This document shows positions 51,659 to 58,568 of a stretch of 64,000 nt of DNA, piece after piece. The stretch comes from Streptomyces spinoverrucosus. GTDB lineage: Bacteria; Actinomycetota; Actinomycetes; Streptomycetales; Streptomycetaceae. The DNA is taken from assembly GCF_015712165.1 (NCBI RefSeq), contig NZ_JADPZX010000001.1:4109001-4173000 (forward strand), written 5' to 3'. A model generated the notes under the pieces. The model worked only from the letters and a program-made list of their open reading frames with translations. It made no database searches and was not told where the DNA came from. A program made the position numbers and the translations under genes. Each line of letters begins with the position of its first letter. Within the stretch, counting starts at the first letter, position 1.

Positions 51659-52608
51659 CAGCGGGTCTCCCTCTCCAGCAGGTCGGCCATGGCCGCGAGC
51701 ATCGGTAGGCCGGTCTCCGGCTCCAGCCAGTACCACTGCCCGGACGGGTTGCACTCCAGGAACCACCATCGCCCCTGACGGTCGACGGCGAAGTCGAAGG
51801 CGCCGAAGACGAGCCCGAAATGCGACAGGTAGGCGTGCAACGCCTCGGCGACGCCGGGCGGCGGCGTGGCGATGGAGTACCGCAGGCGGCTGTAGTCGGT
51901 GCGCCAGTCCAGCAGGTCCGAGTCGATCCGCACGGCGAAGACCTGGTCGCCGATGACGGTGACCCGGACGTCCGCGGTCTTTTCCACGAGCTGCTGGAAC
52001 AGGTGCGCCGTGCCGGAGACCGCCTCGTCGATGTCGTCGGCCGCCACCTCGGCGACCTTGACCGTGCAGGAGACGCCGTCGATGCGGAAGAGCGGCGCGG
52101 ACAACGGCTTGTAGATCACAGGGCCGTGCTGCTTGACGAAGGCCCGCGCGGTATCCGGGTCAGAGGTGATGAGGGTCGGCGGGAGACGGAAGCCCACACT
52201 CGCCGCGGCGGCCAGGCCGGACGGTTTGAACTCCGCGTCCCCGATGCGGTGCGGATGGTTGACGTACAGGCAGCCGGGCAGCGAGGCGAGTACGCCGCCG
52301 AGCCCGTAGCGGGCCTGGGTGATGGCGAACCGGGCGTCCTGCTCATCGAGGTGCGGGAAGGTGAAGCCGGAGGGGCGGCGGTAGTACAGGGACCGGACCT
52401 GGGACAGGTCGGCGGCGCGTGACGGCGTGGACAGCGTGCCCTCCACCCCGTTCGACGTCATGGTGGCCGCGACCGACAAGGCGTGGGGAAAGTCCCCGGA
52501 GTCGAACCGCACGACAGGGACACCCCGGTCGTGCAGCTCGCTGATCACCACGTCGGCCGTGGGGTCGTCCAGGTTGGTGACGACCAGCACCGGGCCAGCA
52601 TCACTCAC
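51658..52608 (-). CDS. tgmB: ATP-grasp graspetide maturase (macrolactone/macrolactam-forming ligase)
   Basis: A 316-residue ATP-grasp ligase of the graspetide maturase type. The pre-ATP-grasp region begins VLVVTNLDDPTADVVISELH and contains the typical LYYRRPSGF. ATP and metal ligands are seen in VIYKPLSA, LVEKTADVRVTVIGDQVFAV and FLECNPSGQWYWLE. These enzymes phosphorylate Asp or Glu side chains of a precursor and join them to Ser/Thr (ester) or Lys (amide) side chains. The gene starts within the end of the precursor gene (ATGA, 52605-52608), so the two are translationally coupled. The symbol follows the Streptomyces tgm naming. Confidence 0.92.
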   Translation of the reverse strand: MSDAGPVLVVTNLDDPTADVVISELHDRGVPVVRFDSGDFPHALSVAATMTSNGVEGTLSTPSRAADLSQVRSLYYRRPSGFTFPHLDEQDARFAITQARYGLGGVLASLPGCLYVNHPHRIGDAEFKPSGLAAAASVGFRLPPTLITSDPDTARAFVKQHGPVIYKPLSAPLFRIDGVSCTVKVAEVAADDIDEAVSGTAHLFQQLVEKTADVRVTVIGDQVFAVRIDSDLLDWRTDYSRLRYSIATPPPGVAEALHAYLSHFGLVFGAFDFAVDRQGRWWFLECNPSGQWYWLEPETGLPMLAAMADLLERETR

Positions 52609-52916
52609 TGGTCGTTGTCGTTCCCGGTGTCCTGGTCACCGCCGCCACCGCCGCCGGGGCCGGCGCCGTCGGAGGGGTTGCCGGTGTTGGTCGCCGGGTT
52701 CGTGCCGGTGCTGGTGCCGTGCTTTCCCATGTCCAGCACGTGGCCCTCGGCGTCGAAGTAGCGGGTGGTCTGGGTGGCCGGGTCGAGCTCGGCGCTCGCG
52801 TAGCCCGGTGCGAACGCCGGGTAGGGAGCCATGCGCCGCACGCCCCAGGGCACCGGTGTGACAGCGCCGGACGGCAGCGGCGACCCTGTTGGGAGCCGAT
52901 CTGAGTGGGCAAACAA
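52605..52916 (-). CDS. tgmA: graspetide precursor peptide (ATP-grasp-modified RiPP)
   Basis: A 103-residue peptide. The leader has the family motif PWGVRRMAPYP (residues about 23-33) and AELDPATQTTRYFDAEGH, recognised by the ATP-grasp enzyme. The core after GKHG is Thr-rich first (Thr68, 70, 72, 76 and 78, Ser69) and, beyond a Gly run (88-93), Asp-rich last (Asp94, 96, 100 and 102). This suits side-chain esters between the two halves. No signal peptide or protease site is evident. TTG 52916 is supported by GAGGAGG 8 bp upstream. The short size and distinctive composition set it apart from the flanking shadow frames. Confidence 0.9.
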   Translation of the reverse strand: MFAHSDRLPTGSPLPSGAVTPVPWGVRRMAPYPAFAPGYASAELDPATQTTRYFDAEGHVLDMGKHGTSTGTNPATNTGNPSDGAGPGGGGGGDQDTGNDNDQ

Positions 52917-53006
52917 AGTCAGTTCCTCCTCTTACAGTTCGTGCGACGGAACCCCGCCCCGGGCTCGACCTGTCCACGGGGACCCTGGGCGGGAGTCTTG
53001 GAACCC

Positions 53007-53030
53007 GTCCCGCCGGAACCCTTCCGGGAC
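53007..53030. promoter_or_regulatory. hairpin in the leader region of the graspetide operon
   Basis: CCGGAA (53013-53018) and TTCCGG (53022-53027) form a stem around CCC, and GTCC/GGAC outer pairs extend it. It lies about 90 bp before the precursor start and just after the stop of the upstream gene; a terminator, attenuator or operator is possible. Confidence 0.4.
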
Positions 53031-53088
53031 CTCGGACGAGGCGGGCGTTCGCGGTGCGACCCTGACCCTGCGGTCGCCGTGGGCCCCA

Positions 53089-53610
53089 TTACGCGGGGGC
53101 GAGCGTCCCTGCGGCAGCGGGGGTGCGGCGCAGCTGGTTCCAGTGCTCGCCCAGCCGGCGACCGCGATCACAGTGGCTGTCGTCGGTCCTGCACACCCGG
53201 CACTTCGTCCCGTGGATGGCCCAGCGGCGGAACGCCAGTTGGTCAGGGCTCCAGTACTGGCTCGTCACCTGCCCACAGTTCAGCCCCTCGTAGTGGCGGC
53301 ACAGGGCGTTCACCGAGTGGGCAAGCCGCTGAGCGTGAGCGATGCCGGCGGGCAGGCTACGGCCGGGCTCGACGCCCATTAGACGCCGCGCCTCGCAGAT
53401 ACAGGCGCGCGCCGCGACACGAATCCTGGCGCCCTTCGGAGCGGCCAGTACGGCGATCTCCACCTCGGGAATGGCGAGCATGAGGTGTCCCCGCAGCTGG
53501 ATGGTGAGCGTCTCCAGCTCGTCGGGGCTGGGCGGTTCGGCGTCGCCCGCGAGCAGCCGGTCCGCTGCTGCGCGCATCACGGCGATGTCGATCGGGAGGG
53601 ATGTCTTCAT
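53089..53610 (-). CDS. DUF6415-like protein, third gene of a coupled small-gene operon
   Basis: A 173-residue soluble protein of a family common in Streptomyces regulatory islands. A helical N-terminal half (LPIDIAVMRAAADRLLAGDA, LETLTIQLRGHLMLAIPEVE) is followed by ARACICEARRLMG and a C-terminal part with paired Cys/His (GTKCRVCRTDDSHC), perhaps a metal site. The function is unknown. Its ATG overlaps the previous stop (ATGA at 53607-53610), which fixes the start. It lies directly upstream of the graspetide precursor gene. Confidence 0.68.
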   Translation of the reverse strand: MKTSLPIDIAVMRAAADRLLAGDAEPPSPDELETLTIQLRGHLMLAIPEVEIAVLAAPKGARIRVAARACICEARRLMGVEPGRSLPAGIAHAQRLAHSVNALCRHYEGLNCGQVTSQYWSPDQLAFRRWAIHGTKCRVCRTDDSHCDRGRRLGEHWNQLRRTPAAAGTLAPA

Positions 53611-53837
53611 CGCCACGGCTGCTCACCCCGGGACCGGGCGTTGGCGGCTGCGACACTCTCACTGAGGGCCGCGCCAACCGGGACCGGCTCCAAAGCCTCC
53701 GGGTCGGCGTCCCATTCCTGGCCGCCTCCGATGGGGCGCAGCTGCACGTACGGGCCCTGGAAACCCATCACCTTGCCAATCCTGCTGGTGGCGGTGTCCT
53801 GGACGATGTCGCCGATACGTGCCTGGTATGACGTCAT
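53607..53837 (-). CDS. small conserved protein, second gene of the coupled operon
   Basis: A 76-residue protein, MTSYQARIGDIVQDTATSRI then GKVMGFQGPYVQLRPIGGGQ and EWDADPEALEPV. The pattern suggests a small beta-barrel (SH3/KOW-like) fold. It is frequently found with XRE regulators in Streptomyces; the function is unknown. The start ATG 53837 shares one base with the previous stop (TGATG), and its stop overlaps the next start, so the three genes are translated as one unit. The longer frame to 54167 is the shadow of the gene upstream. Confidence 0.7.
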   Translation of the reverse strand: MTSYQARIGDIVQDTATSRIGKVMGFQGPYVQLRPIGGGQEWDADPEALEPVPVGAALSESVAAANARSRGEQPWR

Positions 53838-54094
53838 CACCACCGCGCCTCCCGGGCGCGAGCGGCCAGGACGCGAGCGCACTCCAGAGGCGACAGCACG
53901 TAGGCGCGCACCAGCGGCCCGGGATCGTCTGTGGCAGCGGGCGCGACGGCCGTGCACAGGTGCAGGGCCCTGCGGCGGCGGGCACCAGCGAGGATCGCGG
54001 CCCACATCTCCGGGGACGGGCAACCCGGCGAGTCCGGCAGGACCGTGGGCACCGTGGTGGTGTGGGCGGCTGTTCGGAGCGAACTGGGCGTCAT
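53837..54094 (-). CDS. small protein, first gene of the coupled operon
   Basis: An 85-residue protein (MTPSSLRTAAHTTTVPTVLP at the start). It has a short disordered N-terminus, a helix around PEMWAAILAGARRRRALHL and a second helix near the end (LSPLECARVLAARAREARW). I do not recognise the family. ATG 54094 is preferred over ATG 54109 because GGGGAG lies 7 bp upstream of it. Its stop overlaps the next start by one base. Palindromes 40-90 bp upstream may control the operon. Confidence 0.6.
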   Translation of the reverse strand: MTPSSLRTAAHTTTVPTVLPDSPGCPSPEMWAAILAGARRRRALHLCTAVAPAATDDPGPLVRAYVLSPLECARVLAARAREARW

Positions 54095-54131
54095 CACGCT
54101 GCTCCCCATGTCGTCGCTGACGAGGTGTGAG

Positions 54132-54146
54132 AGCAGCGTGACGCTG
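54132..54146. promoter_or_regulatory. palindrome GCAGCGT-g-ACGCTGC
   Basis: A perfect 7-bp inverted repeat around one base (54132-54146), next to a larger palindrome and 38 bp upstream of the first small-gene start. Operator candidate. Confidence 0.4.
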
Positions 54147-54154
54147 CGAGAAGG

Positions 54155-54184
54155 GCGTAACGCTCACAGATTTGTGAGCGTTAC
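54155..54184. promoter_or_regulatory. 30-bp perfect inverted repeat (operator or terminator)
   Basis: CGTAACGCTCACA (54155-54167) and TGTGAGCGTTACG (54172-54184) are exact 13-bp arms around 4 bases. It lies 8 bp past the XRE stop and 61 bp before the small-gene operon, so it may terminate the first transcript or serve as an operator for the second. Confidence 0.65.
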
Positions 54185-54191
54185 GAGCGTG

Positions 54192-55376
54192 CTACAGGCC
54201 GATCCAGGACGCCATGTAGTTGAGGGTGTCGGGCGTCCGTCGTGAGAGATGCACCAGGCCGGTGATCGTCTCTCGGGCGCCTGGGTGATAGCGGGTCTGT
54301 TCTGGCGCTATCTTGCGCGCGTTGACCAGGTCCTCCAGCGCCTTCTCGGTGAGCCCGGTCTCCATCTCCGCGCGGGCCCGGTCGATCAGGAAGTGCGCGC
54401 GACGAGAGATGGCTAGTTGCGCCGGCAACTTCATCTTGCGGGCCTGCTTGAGCGCCTCGTCGTACTGGCGCATCTCGACGGCCGCGGACACCTTGTGCAG
54501 AGCCACGTTGGCTGGGCCGAAGCTGAGCCAGTGCACGTCGGAGGCGTCCTGGATGCGCTTCGCGATCCGGCGGGCCTCACCGATGTGCAGGTTCACCGCC
54601 GCCTGGTCCTCGGCCCGTGCGGAGATGACCGATGCACCGAGGTGCAGCTGCCCGGCGACGGCCAAGGCCTCGCGGGTCTCCTCGGCCTGCCCGACCATGG
54701 AGTGCCCGGAGGCGACGAGCCGCTGACCGATCCGGTACTCGCCTTCCCGGAAATACACCAGGGCCCGCATGTACTGGCGCACCGCGGCCAGACACGGATC
54801 GGAGGCACGCTGAGCCGCCCAGTTCATACGGTCCAGGGCGACGGCGGACAGGTCGTAGTAGCCGAGCTTCACACTGATGTCGTGCGCGGTCCGGTAGGTG
54901 GAGGCGAGCGCCTGCCACAGCTCGGTCCTCGGCGTCGACCACGCCGTGTGGGTCAGTTCGGCAATCAGGCCCGGCAGCTTGCGGGCGGCATTCCGCAGAT
55001 GGGTGGCCCGGACCTCTTCGCACAACTGATCGGCCCCGGCGATGAGCTGGTTCGCAGGCCGCGCGGTGAGATCCGGGTTGGGGCCGAGGTCGTACAGGTC
55101 GAGCGATTCACGGATCGGCCGCACGAGTTCGGCTAGACGGTCGCGCTGCAATTCGGTCACATACGGCTGCCCGGTCAGGACCGTCACATCGACACTCAGG
55201 ACCTTGGCGCAGGCAGCCACGAAGTCCGCTGTGGCCGGACGGGCACCGCATTCCACCTGATTGAGCAGGCTGTACGAGTAGGGCAGCCGGTCCGCGAGCT
55301 GGCGTTGCGTGAGCCTGGCCAGCTTGCGCTGTTCCCGGATGCGTGCGCCCGTGTGGTTGTCGTCCAGTGTGGGCAT
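54192..55376 (-). CDS. XRE-family regulator with TPR-like C-terminal domain
   Basis: A 394-residue regulator. Residues about 8-65 form an XRE helix-turn-helix (IREQRKLARLTQRQLADRLP, YSLLNQVECGARPATADFVA). The remaining 300 residues are helical with TPR-like repeats (LWQALASTYRTAHDISVKLG; YMRALVYFREGEYRIGQRLV; AEMETGLTEKALEDLVNARK). Such proteins may respond to a peptide or small ligand. ATG 55376 has GGAG at the right distance. It is divergent from the flavoprotein gene at 55468 and upstream of the small-gene and graspetide operons, so it is the best candidate local regulator. Confidence 0.88.
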   Translation of the reverse strand: MPTLDDNHTGARIREQRKLARLTQRQLADRLPYSYSLLNQVECGARPATADFVAACAKVLSVDVTVLTGQPYVTELQRDRLAELVRPIRESLDLYDLGPNPDLTARPANQLIAGADQLCEEVRATHLRNAARKLPGLIAELTHTAWSTPRTELWQALASTYRTAHDISVKLGYYDLSAVALDRMNWAAQRASDPCLAAVRQYMRALVYFREGEYRIGQRLVASGHSMVGQAEETREALAVAGQLHLGASVISARAEDQAAVNLHIGEARRIAKRIQDASDVHWLSFGPANVALHKVSAAVEMRQYDEALKQARKMKLPAQLAISRRAHFLIDRARAEMETGLTEKALEDLVNARKIAPEQTRYHPGARETITGLVHLSRRTPDTLNYMASWIGL

Positions 55377-55413
55377 ACTGGTCTCCGTTCTCAGCAGCCA
55401 CTTGGAACAGTAC

Positions 55414-55444
55414 CCGCCCCCGACTCTCTTCAGAGCGGGGGCGG
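55414..55444. promoter_or_regulatory. 31-bp hairpin between the divergent XRE and flavoprotein genes
   Basis: CCGCCCCCG (55414-55422) pairs with CGGGGGCGG (55436-55444), extended inward by CTCT/AGAG around CTTC with a one-base bulge. It occupies the 91-bp divergent promoter region, so it is an operator or a leader structure. Confidence 0.5.
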
Positions 55445-55467
55445 TCGCATGTGGTCGGATAAGAGCC

Positions 55468-56022
55468 ATGACGACAACTGACCGTGTGCTCTACCTGTTC
55501 GGCTCCGCTGCCCCGCCCGTCTTCGACGTCGCGGCGGTGATCCGGGACGCTCAAGCCCGCGGCTTCGACGTGTGCCTCGGTCTCACACCGACGGCCGCAC
55601 GCTGGCTCGCGCCACAGCTGGCCGAGCTGGAACGGCTGACTGGCCATCCCGTGCGCAGTGAGTACAAGATGCCCGACGAGCCAGACGTGTGGCCGAAGGC
55701 CGACGTCATCGCGTTCGCGCCGACCACGTTCAACACGATCAACGCGTGGGCCGTCGGCATCACCCGCGACTTCGTGGTGGGCGTCGTCGCGGAGGGCATC
55801 GGCAAGGGAATCCCGACAGTGACGATGCCGTGCGTGAATGCGGCGTACGTACAGCACCGGCAGTTCGAGCGCAGCGTTTCGGAGTTGCGCGCCATGGGCG
55901 TAACCGTGCTGTACGGCGAGGGTGGCTTTGCCCCGAATCAGCCCGGCCAGGGCAAGCCGAAGGAGTACCCCTGGCACCTGGTCCTCGACGCGGCGGAGAG
56001 GCTGCACGGCCGGACCTCATGA
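55468..56022 (+). CDS. flavoprotein (HFCD/phosphopantothenoylcysteine-decarboxylase fold)
   Basis: A 184-residue protein with a Rossmann-like flavin fold: VLYLFGSAAPPVFDVAAVIR at the N-terminus, then DVIAFAPTTFNTINAWAVGI, the HFCD substrate-binding region with Asn and Thr, and the loop GIPTVTMPCVNAAYVQHRQF near residue 125. HFCD proteins decarboxylate cysteine in coenzyme A and some RiPP pathways. The graspetide core has no Cys, so a direct role in maturation is uncertain. Small flavoproteins paired with XRE genes are common in Streptomyces. ATG 55468 is the start; the gene is divergent from the XRE gene. Confidence 0.87.
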   Translation: MTTTDRVLYLFGSAAPPVFDVAAVIRDAQARGFDVCLGLTPTAARWLAPQLAELERLTGHPVRSEYKMPDEPDVWPKADVIAFAPTTFNTINAWAVGITRDFVVGVVAEGIGKGIPTVTMPCVNAAYVQHRQFERSVSELRAMGVTVLYGEGGFAPNQPGQGKPKEYPWHLVLDAAERLHGRTS

Positions 56023-56189
56023 GGTCCGGCAGCCGCGACTGGGCCTGGCCGACGACAGAGAGAGCCGCCGCCGGGGGGACCGATACAGCGCTCCGTGGTC
56101 TGGGCGGACTCGGCCGACGCTGGTGGACTACTGAGCTGATGACGGCGCCTGCCGCACCCCGTGAACTGGGCGCGGCAGCCGCCCGTCTC

Positions 56190-57578
56190 CTACGCCCAGG
56201 TGATCAGCCGCTTCGGCTGTTCCAGGATCGCCGCCACGTCCGCCAGGACCTTCGAGCCCAACTCGCCGTCCACCAAGCGGTGGTCGAAGGACAGGGCCAG
56301 CGTGGTGACCTGCCTCGGCTTGACCTTGCCCTTGTGAACCCACGGCTGGAGCTTGATCGCGCCGATCGCGAGGATCGCGGACTCGCCGGGGTTGAGGATC
56401 GGCGTGCCGGTGTCGACGCCGAAGACGCCGACGTTGGTGATGGTGATCGTGCCACCCTGCATCGCCGACGGGGACGTCTTGCCCTCGCGGGCCGTGGCGA
56501 CCAACTCGCCGAGGGCAGCGGACAGTTGCGGGAGGGTCTTGTCGTGCGCGTCCTTGATGTTCGGCACGATCAGGCCGCGCGGCGTGGCCGCCGCGATGCC
56601 CAGGTTGACGTAGTGCTTGACCACGATCTCCTGGTTGGCCTCGTCCCAGGACGCGTTGATGTCCGGGTTGCGCCTGATCGCCACCAGAAGTGCCTTGGAG
56701 ATGAGGAGGAGGGGGTTCACGCGGAGGTCCGCGAACTCCTTGTCCTGCTTCAGCTCCTCGACCAGCTTCATGGTGCGGGTGACGTCGACCGTCACGAACT
56801 CCGTGACATGCGGAGCCGTGAACGCCGAGCCGACCATCGCCGCCGCCGTCGCCTTGCGGACGCCCTTGACCGGGATGCGGGTCTCGCGGGCGGTGTCGTA
56901 CGTGGGCGCGGCGGCCGCGGGTGCCGCTGCCGGCGTCGGCGCCACCGGCTCGGGAGCCGTCACCGGGGCCACCGCCGCGTGGATGTCCTCGCGCGTGATG
57001 ATGCCGTCCGGGCCGGTCGGGGTGACCGTCGCCAGGTCGACGCCGAGGTCCTTGGCCAGTTTGCGCACCGGAGGCTTGGCGAGGGGGCGCTGCTGGACAG
57101 GGGTGGCCGCCGGCGCCGGAGTGACCGGCGCGCTGTGGCCGTTCAGCTCGGACTGCAGGGCCGCCGAGGCCTGCTGAACCGGGGCCTCCTGGCCCTTGCG
57201 CGGGCGGCGCTTGGTGGAGGACGCGGCCACGCCGTAGCCCACGAGCACCGGCTGGCGGCCCTGCGGCTGCGGCTCCTCCGCCGGCTCGGCGGGCGCCTCG
57301 GGCGCCGGTGCCGCGCCGCCGCCCACGTCCACCGCGATGATCGACGTGCCGACGTCGACCGTGGTGCCCTCGGGGAAGTGCAGCTCGCGGACCACGCCGT
57401 CGTACGGGATGGGCAGCTCGACGGCCGCCTTCGCCGTCTCGACCTCGCACACCACCTGGCCGTCGGTGACCGTGTCGCCGGGCTGGACGTACCACTTGAG
57501 GATCTCGGCCTCGGTCAGGCCCTCGCCCACGTCGGGCATCTTGAACTCGCGCACGGACGCTTCCGTCATCGTCGTCAC
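56190..57578 (-). CDS. bkdC: dihydrolipoamide acyltransferase, E2 of a branched-chain 2-oxoacid dehydrogenase
   Basis: A 462-residue E2. The lipoyl domain spans about residues 5-80 with the lipoylated Lys in CEVETAKAAVELP. A Pro/Ala linker follows, then the E1/E3-binding domain (KPPVRKLAKDLGVDLATVTP, GIITREDIHAAV). The catalytic acyltransferase domain ends with the active-site LSFDHRLVDGELGSKVL (His-Asp). A second flexible linker is rich in Ala and Pro. It makes acyl-CoA from branched-chain keto acids for fatty-acid and polyketide starters. GTG 57578 is chosen because GAGGAG lies 6 bp upstream. It is the last gene of the E1-alpha, E1-beta, E2 operon. Confidence 0.93.
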   Translation of the reverse strand: MTTMTEASVREFKMPDVGEGLTEAEILKWYVQPGDTVTDGQVVCEVETAKAAVELPIPYDGVVRELHFPEGTTVDVGTSIIAVDVGGGAAPAPEAPAEPAEEPQPQGRQPVLVGYGVAASSTKRRPRKGQEAPVQQASAALQSELNGHSAPVTPAPAATPVQQRPLAKPPVRKLAKDLGVDLATVTPTGPDGIITREDIHAAVAPVTAPEPVAPTPAAAPAAAAPTYDTARETRIPVKGVRKATAAAMVGSAFTAPHVTEFVTVDVTRTMKLVEELKQDKEFADLRVNPLLLISKALLVAIRRNPDINASWDEANQEIVVKHYVNLGIAAATPRGLIVPNIKDAHDKTLPQLSAALGELVATAREGKTSPSAMQGGTITITNVGVFGVDTGTPILNPGESAILAIGAIKLQPWVHKGKVKPRQVTTLALSFDHRLVDGELGSKVLADVAAILEQPKRLITWA

Positions 57579-57588
57579 GACCCTCTCC

Positions 57589-58566
57589 TCAGTACGCCAG
57601 CGAGCGGTCGACGGCGTCGAGCACACGGTCCAGGCCCGGTAGGTACTCCTCCTCCAGGCGGGCCGGCGGATAGGGGGCGTGGTAGCCGCCGACCCTGAGC
57701 ACCGGGGCCTCCAGGTGGTAGAAGCAGCGCTCGGTGATCCGGGCGGCGATCTCCGCGCCGGAGCCGAAGAACACCGGCGCCTCGTGGACGACGACCAGGC
57801 GGCGGGTCTTCTCGACGGACGCCTGGATGGAGTCGAAGTCGAGGGGGGACACCGAGCGCAGGTCGAGGACCTCCAGCGACTTGCCCTCCTCGGCGGCCGC
57901 CTCCGCGACCTCGTGGCAGAGCTTCACCACCGGGCCGTACGCGGCGAGCGTCAGGTCGGTGCCCTCGCGGGTGACCTGCGCCTTGTGCAGCGGGCCGGGG
58001 ATCGCCTCCGTGCTGACCTCGCCCTTGTCCCAGTAGCGCCGCTTGGGCTCGAAGAAGATCACCGGGTCGTCGCTCTGGATGGCCTGCTGCATCATCCAGT
58101 AGGCGTCCGAGGCGTTGGACGGAGAGACGATCTTCAGGCCCGCCACGTGCGCGAAGAGCGCCTCGGGGGACTCCGAGTGGTGTTCGACCGCGCCGATGCC
58201 GCCGCCGTAGGGGATGCGGACGACGACCGGGAGCTTGACCTTGCCGAGCGAGCGCGCGTGCATCTTCGCGAGCTGCGTGACGATCTGGTCGTACGCCGGG
58301 AAGACGAAGCCGTCGAACTGGATTTCGACGACGGGGCGGTAGCCACGCAGGGCCAGACCGATCGCCGTGCCGACGATGCCGGACTCGGCGAGCGGGGTGT
58401 CGATGACGCGGCTCTCGCCGAAGTCCTTCTGCAGTCCGTCGGTCACGCGGAACACGCCGCCGAGCTTGCCGACGTCCTCGCCCATGATGAGGACCTTCGG
58501 GTCGGCCTCCAGGGCGCGGCGCAGCGACTCGTTGATCGCCTTGGCCAGAGCCATCTTCTCTGCCAT
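57589..58566 (-). CDS. bkdB: 2-oxoacid dehydrogenase E1 component, beta subunit
   Basis: A 325-residue transketolase-like beta subunit. It shows LIMGEDVGKLGGVFRVTDGL near the N-terminus, the ThDP-activating Glu region (DTPLAESGIVGTAIGLALRG), VVVRIPYGGGIGAVEHHSES with catalytic His, and EVLDLRSVSPLDFDSI in the C-terminal domain. Together with E1-alpha it decarboxylates branched-chain keto acids and reductively acylates the lipoyl group of E2. ATG 58566 follows GAGGGGGT, and the gap to the E1-alpha stop is 2 bp. The spacing to E2 is 10 bp, so the three genes form one operon. Confidence 0.93.
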   Translation of the reverse strand: MAEKMALAKAINESLRRALEADPKVLIMGEDVGKLGGVFRVTDGLQKDFGESRVIDTPLAESGIVGTAIGLALRGYRPVVEIQFDGFVFPAYDQIVTQLAKMHARSLGKVKLPVVVRIPYGGGIGAVEHHSESPEALFAHVAGLKIVSPSNASDAYWMMQQAIQSDDPVIFFEPKRRYWDKGEVSTEAIPGPLHKAQVTREGTDLTLAAYGPVVKLCHEVAEAAAEEGKSLEVLDLRSVSPLDFDSIQASVEKTRRLVVVHEAPVFFGSGAEIAARITERCFYHLEAPVLRVGGYHAPYPPARLEEEYLPGLDRVLDAVDRSLAY

Positions 58567-58568
58567 GT

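Noticed and set aside
53607..54167. 186-codon version of the second small gene
   Set aside because: The first 110 codons are the shadow of the upstream 85-residue gene; the true start is fixed by the TGATG overlap at 53837.
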